48,803 nucleotides of DNA from GCA-2861595 sp035536185 (lineage in GTDB: Bacteria; Actinomycetota; Acidimicrobiia; Acidimicrobiales; GCA-2861595): positions 1-48,803 of the forward strand of contig DATLOM010000076.1 of the NCBI GenBank assembly GCA_035536185.1, read 5' to 3'. This document shows, piece after piece, positions 25,415-34,335 of this stretch. The notes under the pieces were generated by a model, which saw only the letters and a program-made list of their open reading frames with translations, made no database searches and was not told where the DNA came from. Position numbers and translations under genes: made by a program. Every line of letters begins with the position of its first letter. Within the stretch, counting starts at the first letter, position 1.

Positions 25415-25969
25415 ATGAATATCGACGGAATCGAGTTCGACGACAGCGGCCTGACGCCGAAGGTCGGTGACGAGCAGCTTGAGTGGTTACGGCCAGGCTT
25501 CACGGCGTCAGAGCACCCGATTGATGCGGCGGTGACGTGGGCCACGGACATTGCCACGCAGGTTCACATGGTCTGGCCAGCGGTGCGAGACGGCGAACTC
25601 GAGCCGCCGCCCGTCCAGCACGTGCTTGATCGGCTCGTCCGGTCGCGCATAGCCGGCGAGTCGGCCGAGATCGAGGCGGAACTTGTGCTGCGTCCTGACC
25701 CAGGCACCGTGGCCGTCGTGCATCGCCTGCCCGCATGCGACTTCTGCCAGCAGGCCTGTGTAGAGCGTCCCGCTCGATACGACAGCACCATCCAAGGACA
25801 GTCCAGCGGGATGGCCAACATGTGCGGCGAGCACTACATGGAATACGCACCTCGCCGGCTTGGTCTCGGTGAGGGCCAGTATCTGATGACATCCGACGAA
25901 GTCCCTGCGGCAGTGTACGAAGCGGAGGAGCGCGCACTCGAGTACTGGGCGCCGATGCTCGGGACATGA
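25415..25969 (+). CDS. Small cysteine-motif protein of unknown function
   Basis: The 184-residue protein (194 from a GTG at 25385) has a C-terminal motif CDFCQQACV followed by MANMCGEHYMEYAPRRLGLG, giving Cys-X2-Cys and Cys-X2-His, a likely zinc site. The tail with GLGEGQYLM resembles short actinophage and actinobacterial proteins that share CDxC...ANMCxxH...GLGxGQ. The N-terminal half is acidic and unrecognised. It sits alone between the toxin-antitoxin pair and the large operon, which it faces tail to tail. Confidence 0.6.
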   Translation: MNIDGIEFDDSGLTPKVGDEQLEWLRPGFTASEHPIDAAVTWATDIATQVHMVWPAVRDGELEPPPVQHVLDRLVRSRIAGESAEIEAELVLRPDPGTVAVVHRLPACDFCQQACVERPARYDSTIQGQSSGMANMCGEHYMEYAPRRLGLGEGQYLMTSDEVPAAVYEAEERALEYWAPMLGT

Positions 25970-26087
25970 TGAGATGCTTTGTCGGAGTCTGTACGGGGCG
26001 GCCAGCGAGGACGTAAGACGCTGCTGCGGCTGCGGTCCTTCAGCACGTCCTCCGTGACATCAATCTGGCAGGTGAACCCTCACACTT

Positions 26088-29000
26088 TCACGGTGCGGCA
26101 GCGGCGCCGGCCTGGAAGCAGCGGGCGAGGACCGGCTCGGGCTGGGCGAGGCCGTCCTCGTCGATGTCGAGCATTTCCAGCAGGTCCAGGATCGCGACGG
26201 CCCCGGCCGGGTCGACGACCCTCGCGAGGTCGTCGTCGATCGAGGCCAATTCGGCGAGGTCCCCGAGCGGATCCCGCCATCCGTTGGCAACCAGCCAGCC
26301 GAATACCGCGATTAGGCCGGCGTCGGCGGGCTGCCCTTCGTCGGAGGGATCGAGGCCGGCTGCGGCGACCAGCTCCCGTGCGCCGTCGACGGTCCCGAGG
26401 TGGGCGGCGAGCTCATCGGCCGCCGTGTCGAACGGGACCTTGCGCATCCGGGCGATGACCCGCTCGACGAGCAGAGGCCAGCCGCCGGTGACCTCGAGGA
26501 GCCGCTGCTGGCGGGCCGGGTGTGCCAGGTCGAGCTCGGCGATGCGGTCCCATGCCTTCAGCGAGGGCAGGTCGACGCGGCGCAGGCCGACCGCGACACC
26601 TGCCAGGTCGCCGTTGCCCACGAGGCGGTCCAGCAGCCACCGCTCGAAGGGTCCTGCGACGAGAACCCCCGCGCGGGTGCCGCGGGCGGTGCGCGTGCCT
26701 CCCCGGCGGCGGGCGGCGTCGAGGGACTCTTCCCAGGAGTCGCTGGATACCCCGACGGTCATGTCGGCGACGACGATGCTGTGACCGGACGGCGGCGCGA
26801 CCATCCCATCGCGCCACTGGCGCTTGTTGGCGGCTTCGACGACGGTGACCGCCGGCATCGACTTGGCGGCAGTCCGGAGGGCGTCGGCCACGGCGTCCGA
26901 GCGCAGGGCCCGGGAGCCCGCGACGATTCGCAGTTGGGTGGTCCCGTCGCCGGCGACGTCGCCGAGCTGGCCGGCGGTCAGCGGCGAGAAGCGAGCCTCG
27001 CCGATCTGAATGCGGTGCCCGGCAGCGCCGGCGATCAGGTCCGGCTCGTACTCCTCGGATGCACGCAGCAGCTCGTCGCCGATTTCGTCAGGGTCACCGA
27101 AAAGGCGCACCGTCGCTGGTGAAAGCATCCGGTAGCCGGCTTCGGCGTCGCCGGCGAACACGCCGAGGCCAACGAGTTCGTCGCACAGTGAGCGGACGTC
27201 GTCAAGGCCCTGGGAAGCGAAGCCTTCGGGCCAGTAGTCGACGGCCTGGCGGCGCAGGTCGGCGGCGGTGACCGCCGCGCCGAGGCCGTCGCTGACAGCG
27301 GCGGCGGCCATTAGGTTGGCGAGCAGCTTGTAGCGGTGGTCGAGCTCAAGGGTCAGGTTGAGGCGTTCCCGGACGCCCTTCTCGACCTCGGCGGAGCGAA
27401 GCAGTTCGACGAGGACGTTGTCGGGCACCGGCCAGGGCGCCGGGCCGGGGACCGGCAGGCTGCGGAGGCGTTCGATGAGCCGGCCGCAGGTCAGCTGGAT
27501 GACTGACGCATTGCAGGCGCAGTAGGTGACGATGCGATCGACCTGCGGGTCGCTGATCTGGAACCCGAGGGCGTGCAGCGGGCGGCGCACCAGCGACGAC
27601 GCCGAGGTCGCGTCGAGGGGACCGATGACGAGGGGCTGGGGCAGGTGCGACAGCGGCTGGTTCGGGAGGCGGCGGTAGCGGGCGACATCGTGCAGACCGC
27701 TGAAGACGACCTTGAACCGCCCGCCGGCGTCGGCGTCGCTCATCAAATCTCGCAGGAGGACGACGTTGCGGAATCGGTTGCGGGCGTCGGACCGCAGGAA
27801 GAAGTCGCATTCGTCGAGCATCAGCAGCAGCCGACGCTCCGGGTTGGCCGCAAGCCAGCGCCGGACCCCCGCCGAAACCGCTTCACCGGTGCCCTCAGTG
27901 CCTTCGGGGAGGACCTTCGCTTCGCTGAGACGCGATGCGACGACGGGCCACAGCTCGGCGGGGTCGTTCGGCGGGGTGGCGGCGACGTGCTGGATGACAA
28001 CGAGGAGCGCGAGGACGTCGGAGCCGGCGAGTTCCCGCTGCACGGACCGCAGCAGGGCCGACTTGCCGAGCCGTCGGCCGCCGGAGATAAACGACGTGCC
28101 GGTCATGCGGGCGACGAGCTGACGTTCGAGGCGCCTGCCGTAGAACATCTCTTCGGGGGTGTTGACGAGAGAGTCGGGGTCGTAGGGGTTCGAGGCGACG
28201 TAGGGCAACACGGCCCGCATCGTCACGTCCCAGGACTGGCGACCGACCTCGGCGCAGCGCAGCAGGACGGCGTCGTCGATGACGACGACGGTCCCGGAGC
28301 GGCGGCGACGGGCTTCGCGGGCCAGCTCAGCGCGGGCCTTGGTGGACAGCATCCCCATCCAAAGGACGTAGACGGGCTGGTCGGCGGGGGCGTTGGCCGC
28401 TGCTAGGTCCCACAGCTGCGACGGGGGCAGGTCGGTGTCCCAGCACAGCATGAACCGGCGGCGGCCCGCTGAGCGTGACCCGTAGTCGGGTACGTAGGCG
28501 TAACCGGACTTGTCGCCGTGCACGTCGACGAACAAGCGGCCCCGGGTGGCAGCGCGCCGCAGTTCCGCTCCCTGCTCCATGCGGGTGGGGATCAGCCCGA
28601 GGAGGCGCAGCACCGGGGCGACCGCGGTGTCGAGGTCGGCAGGGCGCGGGCCCTGCGACAGGGCGAGCCAAGCGGCGAGGGCTTCGGCGACGGCAGGCCG
28701 GGCGATGTCGGGCACAGCGCCGAAGTCGACCGGGCCTGCGGAACCGCCACGGGCAGCGGCGGCGACGACGTCGGCGTCGAGACCCTTCGGCCAGGCTTCC
28801 GGGATGTCGGCGAGGTCGACTGGCACGTCGATGTCCCGTTCGGCGTCACTCGGCGGGGTCTCCCCGGCCCGGGCCCGATGCAGGTACTCCTCCGCAGCGC
28901 CGAGTTCGTCGCCGGCGAGCAGCTCCCGCAGCTTAGCGTGCCAGGTGTCGGGCACCTCCCCGTCGGCGACGGCCCCCTCGATGTCGGCGACGACAGCGGC

Positions 29001-32000
29001 CCGGCGATCACCGACGGCCTGGGCCAGTTCCGCTTCGATGCGGTCGAGTTCGACGGCGACGTTGCCGAGGTCGCGACGGACGCCAGTCTCCGTTGAGTCG
29101 GGCTGGGCCTGCAGCAGTAAGCCGTAGAGGCGGGCGGCGTCGTCCTCGCTGACCCGGCCTCGGGCGCGTGCGGCGGAGAACCGGTCCCCGACACTGCGCC
29201 AGCGGGCGGAGACCAAGGCGCGCACGTGTTTCTCGGTGGCGGTCAGCTCCCGGGCGGCGGCGTCCTCGTCGAAGGTTGTGTCGGCCGGGCCGACATGCAG
29301 CTCGAGGATCGCTTCAGCGGCGCTGAAGTCGCAGGCGGCGAGCCGGCTGGCGAACGCGTCGGTGCGTGAGCGTCGTGCTCCGGCGATGATCTGGGCTGCG
29401 GTTGGGGCGGCGAGCGGCTGCAGGTCGGCGCCAAGCGGGAACCCTTCGACGAGGGTGAGGCCGCGGTGCAGGGCAGCGATCGGGTCGATGTCGAGGGAGG
29501 CGCCGGGCAACGGCTCGTTGGCCAGCAGGCCGCTGGAAGCGTCCAGGCTCGCTGCTGCGGCGCGGGCGGCTGCTTCGGCCCAGTGGTCGCCGGACACGCC
29601 GCAGATTTCGTCGTGGAGGCGGGGCCGGAGCCGGAGTGCGGTTCTGGCCAGCTCGTTGCGCTGAGTGGAGGCCCACCCGCCAGCGAGGGCGTCGGTGAGG
29701 TCGTACCAGGCCTGCGCCTGTTCGATGATCTCGGTGACGTTGCGGAGGAGCTGGCTGCGGGCGGGACCGGTGATCTTCTGAGCCCGCCCGGACCGCCCCT
29801 CCCGGAGCGCCTTGTCGGCCGCGTCGATGGCCTGTTCGATGTCGGTGCGCTTGGCGAGCGGGGCGATCAGGCTGCGGACCGCTTCGACGTCGGCGGCGTC
29901 GTTGCGGGCGACCGCGGCGAGCAGCTTGCCGAGAGGTCCGCTGGCGTCGGTCCAGGCCTTCCAGATCTCGACCCCGCGAAACAGCCGGTTGTGACGGGGC
30001 GGGCGCTTCAGGGTGTCCTCGGCCCATGAGGCGATCGCACGGGCCTGGTCGTGGGCCTGGGCGAGGTCGAGGTCGACGCCTCCAGCAGGCACTGCGACGT
30101 TCTGCTCGGTCGCCGCCGCGATGGCGACGGCCAGCTTCTGGAGCTGCGGCCAGGCGCTGAGCGCGCCGACATGGGATCGGAGCAGGGCAGGGGTGCCCGA
30201 GGCCGGGTCGAGGAGCGCGACACGTACGAGCGACGCGGCCCGCAGCAGGACGCTGCCGGTGTCGGACTGGTTGACGGTCGTCTGGGCGGCGAGGGCGACG
30301 AACTCGGCGGCAGCGGGCGACGCCACGGTGCGAACGGCGCTGGCGTAGGCGGCTTCGCGGAGGATCGAGGCGCGATAGTCCTGCCCGAGGACGGTGGCGA
30401 GGTGCTGGGCGAGGCCGAAGCGGCTCGCGACAACGAGCTCCGCGAGGGTCGAGGCTGCGGTGCTGTCGTCGACCGATTCCTCCGGCGTCACCACGGACAC
30501 CCCGGTTCCGGGCTCATCCGTGGCTTCGGTCCTACCCGGTGTGATATCGCCGCCGGGCGCGGGTGCCTCTGCGGCCGGCGCAGCAGGCGGGACCGGGAGG
30601 TCGGCCGGCAGCGCTGCCGGCGCGCTGACCTCTTTGGCCATAGCGATCGCATCGGGTGCCGGGGCCGGTCCGTCGGGCGTCGCGGTAGTTCCAGAGGCCT
30701 CGGTGACATCAACGGCCGTCACCGCGGCACCGACCTCGTCGGTCTCACCACCCGCGCCGACTTCGTCCCCCTCGACGGTCTCGCCGCCATAACCGGCTTC
30801 ATCACCCTCGAGCGCTCCGTCGCTGTGTTCGTCGGCCGGCTCGGCGAGGTCCTCGGCGCCTGAGCCGTCGGCAGCGGTTCCGTCGCCGGAAACCGCCGTG
30901 CCGGGGAACACCTCGGCAGGCCCGCTCCGGGCGGGCGCGTCGGCCTTGGCGCTGCCCTCGACGTCCGCGACGGCCGCTGCGGCGCTGTCGGCGGCCCCGT
31001 CGAGAGTGAGCAGCCCAGCGAGGGCGGCGTCGAGCAGTTCCGGCGCGGGCGGCTGCGGCTGAGGGCGAAGCTCCGTCGCGATGGCCAGGCGCTCCATCGC
31101 GTCACCGGCGGCGACCAGGTCCGCGAAGCGCCCGAGGCGTTCGACGAGGACAGGGTCGCCCGCAGCGGTCTTCGCAGCGGCGACGACCTCGGCGACAGGC
31201 GCGGCGAGCGCCGGCGGGCCGCTCAGCCGGCCGAGGCGCTCGGCGAGGCCCGCGGCTGCTGTCGCCGCGATCACTGCGGCTTTCAGGGCCGCCATGGCCG
31301 GAGCGTCGGCGCCCCAGCCGTCCGCTTCGGCGGCGAGGCGGGCAGACCACGCCACTACAGCGTCGACGTCGGACTGGTCGACGACGGTGCCACCGCTGAC
31401 GGCGGCGTCGAGGCGTTCGGCAGCGTCACGGGCGTCGGTCCACAGGACATGCAGCTCCTCGAGGACGTCGGCGCTCCCGTCCTCGAGGTCGAGGTCCTTG
31501 GCGACGGCCGCGAGGAGTGCATCGGCCTCGTCGGTGTACCGGTCAGCCAGGGCAGCGAGCTTGGCCGGCAGCTGACCGGCGCGGGCGCAGGCCACCATCC
31601 ACGGCAGGTGCACGACCGGGTCGTCGTAGAGGGCAGCGACCGCCCCGAACGTGACCGCCGACCCGCCCCATTCCTCGACCTGGACGTCGACGGCCTCGCG
31701 CAGGATCCCCAGCGGGTCTGCGCTGTCGGCGGCGACCTCGCGGGCCACTTCGGCGTCGGCCCGCAACGGCGTCGCGATGATGTCGAGGGCCCATCCCCGT
31801 TCCCGTCCACCACGGCGGGCGACGTTGGTGCACAGCAGGCGGGCGGTCACGGCGGTGACCTTCGACGACGGCGTCCGGTTCCGGGACAGGACCTTGTTGC
31901 GCAGCTTCGGCGGCATAACCTGCAAGAGCCTTGCCAGGTCGCTGGGGTTGATGTGCTGCCAGGCGAGCGCAACGGCGCCGACGGCGTTCAGGTCGGCATG

Positions 32001-32027
32001 AAGTCTGGTCCGCAGGTCCTCAGACAT
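26088..32027 (-). CDS. Giant P-loop ATPase (1979 residues), third gene of the candidate defence operon
   Basis: The first 350 residues are helical and Ala-rich, starting DLRTRLHADLNAVGAVALAW. A disordered acidic/Pro-Ala linker spans about 350-515. A long helical region leads to the ATPase: LPYVASNPYDPDS and EEMFYGRRLERQLVARM, then Walker A ISGGRRLGKSALLRS near 1317 and Walker B RRLLLMLDECDFFLR near 1404, followed by a sensor (KVVFSGLHDVARYRRLPNQP) and winged-helix region with Cys-containing TYCACNASVIQLTCGRLIER. The C-terminal 400 residues contain an ATPase-lid-like part (LEVTGGWPLLVERVIARMRK). The layout resembles AAA_16/ORC-like or STAND ATPases. Its ATG overlaps the previous stop by eight bases. 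Product and mechanism are unknown; an NTP-driven sensor or loader is inferred. Confidence 0.8.
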   Translation of the reverse strand: MSEDLRTRLHADLNAVGAVALAWQHINPSDLARLLQVMPPKLRNKVLSRNRTPSSKVTAVTARLLCTNVARRGGRERGWALDIIATPLRADAEVAREVAADSADPLGILREAVDVQVEEWGGSAVTFGAVAALYDDPVVHLPWMVACARAGQLPAKLAALADRYTDEADALLAAVAKDLDLEDGSADVLEELHVLWTDARDAAERLDAAVSGGTVVDQSDVDAVVAWSARLAAEADGWGADAPAMAALKAAVIAATAAAGLAERLGRLSGPPALAAPVAEVVAAAKTAAGDPVLVERLGRFADLVAAGDAMERLAIATELRPQPQPPAPELLDAALAGLLTLDGAADSAAAAVADVEGSAKADAPARSGPAEVFPGTAVSGDGTAADGSGAEDLAEPADEHSDGALEGDEAGYGGETVEGDEVGAGGETDEVGAAVTAVDVTEASGTTATPDGPAPAPDAIAMAKEVSAPAALPADLPVPPAAPAAEAPAPGGDITPGRTEATDEPGTGVSVVTPEESVDDSTAASTLAELVVASRFGLAQHLATVLGQDYRASILREAAYASAVRTVASPAAAEFVALAAQTTVNQSDTGSVLLRAASLVRVALLDPASGTPALLRSHVGALSAWPQLQKLAVAIAAATEQNVAVPAGGVDLDLAQAHDQARAIASWAEDTLKRPPRHNRLFRGVEIWKAWTDASGPLGKLLAAVARNDAADVEAVRSLIAPLAKRTDIEQAIDAADKALREGRSGRAQKITGPARSQLLRNVTEIIEQAQAWYDLTDALAGGWASTQRNELARTALRLRPRLHDEICGVSGDHWAEAAARAAAASLDASSGLLANEPLPGASLDIDPIAALHRGLTLVEGFPLGADLQPLAAPTAAQIIAGARRSRTDAFASRLAACDFSAAEAILELHVGPADTTFDEDAAARELTATEKHVRALVSARWRSVGDRFSAARARGRVSEDDAARLYGLLLQAQPDSTETGVRRDLGNVAVELDRIEAELAQAVGDRRAAVVADIEGAVADGEVPDTWHAKLRELLAGDELGAAEEYLHRARAGETPPSDAERDIDVPVDLADIPEAWPKGLDADVVAAAARGGSAGPVDFGAVPDIARPAVAEALAAWLALSQGPRPADLDTAVAPVLRLLGLIPTRMEQGAELRRAATRGRLFVDVHGDKSGYAYVPDYGSRSAGRRRFMLCWDTDLPPSQLWDLAAANAPADQPVYVLWMGMLSTKARAELAREARRRRSGTVVVIDDAVLLRCAEVGRQSWDVTMRAVLPYVASNPYDPDSLVNTPEEMFYGRRLERQLVARMTGTSFISGGRRLGKSALLRSVQRELAGSDVLALLVVIQHVAATPPNDPAELWPVVASRLSEAKVLPEGTEGTGEAVSAGVRRWLAANPERRLLLMLDECDFFLRSDARNRFRNVVLLRDLMSDADAGGRFKVVFSGLHDVARYRRLPNQPLSHLPQPLVIGPLDATSASSLVRRPLHALGFQISDPQVDRIVTYCACNASVIQLTCGRLIERLRSLPVPGPAPWPVPDNVLVELLRSAEVEKGVRERLNLTLELDHRYKLLANLMAAAAVSDGLGAAVTAADLRRQAVDYWPEGFASQGLDDVRSLCDELVGLGVFAGDAEAGYRMLSPATVRLFGDPDEIGDELLRASEEYEPDLIAGAAGHRIQIGEARFSPLTAGQLGDVAGDGTTQLRIVAGSRALRSDAVADALRTAAKSMPAVTVVEAANKRQWRDGMVAPPSGHSIVVADMTVGVSSDSWEESLDAARRRGGTRTARGTRAGVLVAGPFERWLLDRLVGNGDLAGVAVGLRRVDLPSLKAWDRIAELDLAHPARQQRLLEVTGGWPLLVERVIARMRKVPFDTAADELAAHLGTVDGARELVAAAGLDPSDEGQPADAGLIAVFGWLVANGWRDPLGDLAELASIDDDLARVVDPAGAVAILDLLEMLDIDEDGLAQPEPVLARCFQAGAAAAP

Positions 32028-34335
32028 CGTCAGGGGTCCTCAGCTGTTCAGGTGGCTCGGCCCCGAGACCGGCGCCACGGGCGGGTACGAGATCGTCGGG
32101 GTCCGTGTCGAGTCGAGCGATGGCGGCGTCGGTCCCAGGCAGTGCGGCGAGGGCCTGGCGGGCCCGTTCCAGTCTTTCGGTGACGTCGGCAGGCAGGGTG
32201 CCCCCTCGGGGATGCCCGCGCCGCCAGGTCTGGTTGGGGGCGAGCGGACCGGTCGGCAGCTTCTCGGTGCCGGCCACTCCGGGCCACTCCCGGTCCTTCT
32301 GTTCGGATCGCTGCCAGCCGGCGGGCAGGTTCACGACCGTCGCGGGCACCCAGTGCAGAGCTTTCTGGCGCCTGGCCTGCTCGGCGATGGCGGCCGCGTA
32401 GCGGGCCAGCAGTGCGGCGTCGGCCTGGCGCCCTGCCCGGTGGGAGCGTTGCTCGACGTAGATGACCTCGGCGTCCAGGTCAGCGAGGCCGACAGCTACA
32501 AGACTGCGCGCAGCGCCGAGCACGGCTCGGCGCAGCACCTGGGTGTGGAAGGTGGGGGCGAGCTCGCCGCTCGGCCCGAAGCAGCGGACGACGACTGCGT
32601 CGACGTGTAGGGCCCAGCGGCCGTCCTCGGACACTTCGCCGTGGCGGGCGACGGCGGCGCGAACAAGCTGTCGCAGGGTGACGGGCCGTGCGGCGTCGTC
32701 GCGGACGCCGGCGGCGGCGAGGGCGACCCGCAGGTTGTAGGCGTGGGTGTAGGTGATACCGGCGACGTTTTCGGGCTCGACGAGCAGCGAGGTCGACGCC
32801 GTGATCACGGTCGCGCCAAGTGACCAGGAACAGCGCACGGTCGTGCCAGGCCACAGCCCGAGCGGCCAGTCGAGGTCGAGGTGGCCGTCGGTGCCTGGCT
32901 CGACCCAAAACCGCTGCTCGGCTTCCCCGGCGTGGGCGAGTGCGACGACGAGCTGGGATTGGCCCTTCACGTGGAGTGCGTTGCGCATCAGCTCGCTGAT
33001 CTGGCCCGGCACCCGGAGCCGCCCGGTGTCGATGTCGGCGCTCGTGACATGGACGAGCCATGTGGCCTCGGACCCGACCAGCTCCCAGTCGCCGTCGGCG
33101 TCGCCACCTTCGCCGGAGTCGCTGCGGTACCAGTCGGGAGCGTCGACGGGGGCGTCCCCGTGCAAGGAGGGGCGGCGGGCGACCTGGGCGGCCCCGGTGT
33201 GCTCGGCCCAGCCGAGGCCGAGGGCTACAGCCGGTTCCGCCGCGATTGGCCCTTCGGCACCGAGACGTTCGCTGCGCCAGAGCCCGCCGCCCTGCCAGGT
33301 GTCGTCAAGGCGGAGATGGATGCCATTCCAGTCCCCGGTCGGGGCTTCCTCGCCGAGGATGTCGAGGGCGAGCAGGCTGGCGGTCACGACGTTGGCCGGC
33401 CAGGCGGTCCCGGCGACGGCGTCCTCGCCGAGCTCGTCGGCGAGGCGGGCTGACATCGACGCCCAGCCGGTGTGCTGGCCGACGGGGGCGTGCGCCAGGC
33501 CACGGGCGGCGTGATGAAGCCGTCCGCCACGGCCGTCTTCGGCGACGAGCCGTTCGTACACCTCCGCGTGGAGGTAGTGGGCTCCGAAGCTTCGGACGTC
33601 GTCACGGCTGTCGAGGGCGTCGGCGAGGTTGGTGGCCGCGGCGAGGAGGTCGCCGGTGGTGCTGATCCCGGCGGCTTCGAGGGCGCTGGGGTGGCGGCGG
33701 GCTGTCCAGGAGGCCCAGAAGGCGACGTCCTCGGCTTCGTCTTCGTCGCCGGCGTAGGAGGCGTCAATGACGAGGTGGCCGTAACGGTCAAGGCACCGGC
33801 CCCTGTGCCGCAGGCGGGCCAGCTTGGCGGGTTCGGGCGCGATCCCGTCACCGAAGCAGCCGAAGTCGACTACGAGCCGCTCCCGTATGACCCGATGTCC
33901 CTCCGGCGGCTGGTAGTCGGCGGGGGGCACGTCATCTCCGTCGGGCAGGGTGGGCGCGCCGGCCAGCCACCGTGGCACCCAGCCGGCGTCGAGGGAGGGG
34001 TGGGCACCCTCCTTCCAGACGACTTCGCCGTAGGCGAGGAGCTGGCCGGCTTCGATGGACAGGACCGCGCCGAGCGGAACCGCTGGCTGGGGGTCGAGGC
34101 GCTGCCGGCCGTCGGGGTAGCCGTGGGCGACGACAACCACGTCGTCGAAGACGCGGTTGGCGGCCGGCCCCTGGTAGCCAGTCCGCCCGAGGGCGTCGAA
34201 GGCGACGGCGTTGCACAGCCCGGGCAGTGACAGGGGACGCCCGGCACAGGCAAGGTGGGCGACTACGTCGTCCACGACGGCGACCTCGTTGGCAGCGAGA
34301 GCGGAGAGCGGCGCAGCGGTGACACCGACTGTCAT
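32020..34335 (-). CDS. 771-residue protein of no recognised family, second gene of the candidate defence operon
   Basis: The open frame runs upstream to 34827 inside the helicase gene, but the ATG at 34335 makes an ATGA overlap with the helicase stop and is the natural coupled start. The protein begins MTVGVTAAPLSALAANEVAV. Visible stretches include RCLDRYGHLVIDASY near 185, a possible beta-sandwich segment (GTTVRCSWSLGATVITASTS) near 510-530, and a conserved-looking VDAVVVRCFGPSGELAPTFH near 600. I see no P-loop, nuclease or membrane motif. The tight overlaps on both sides mean its dosage is tied to the helicase and the ATPase, so a complex is likely. Confidence 0.75.
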   Translation of the reverse strand: MTVGVTAAPLSALAANEVAVVDDVVAHLACAGRPLSLPGLCNAVAFDALGRTGYQGPAANRVFDDVVVVAHGYPDGRQRLDPQPAVPLGAVLSIEAGQLLAYGEVVWKEGAHPSLDAGWVPRWLAGAPTLPDGDDVPPADYQPPEGHRVIRERLVVDFGCFGDGIAPEPAKLARLRHRGRCLDRYGHLVIDASYAGDEDEAEDVAFWASWTARRHPSALEAAGISTTGDLLAAATNLADALDSRDDVRSFGAHYLHAEVYERLVAEDGRGGRLHHAARGLAHAPVGQHTGWASMSARLADELGEDAVAGTAWPANVVTASLLALDILGEEAPTGDWNGIHLRLDDTWQGGGLWRSERLGAEGPIAAEPAVALGLGWAEHTGAAQVARRPSLHGDAPVDAPDWYRSDSGEGGDADGDWELVGSEATWLVHVTSADIDTGRLRVPGQISELMRNALHVKGQSQLVVALAHAGEAEQRFWVEPGTDGHLDLDWPLGLWPGTTVRCSWSLGATVITASTSLLVEPENVAGITYTHAYNLRVALAAAGVRDDAARPVTLRQLVRAAVARHGEVSEDGRWALHVDAVVVRCFGPSGELAPTFHTQVLRRAVLGAARSLVAVGLADLDAEVIYVEQRSHRAGRQADAALLARYAAAIAEQARRQKALHWVPATVVNLPAGWQRSEQKDREWPGVAGTEKLPTGPLAPNQTWRRGHPRGGTLPADVTERLERARQALAALPGTDAAIARLDTDPDDLVPARGAGLGAEPPEQLRTPDDV

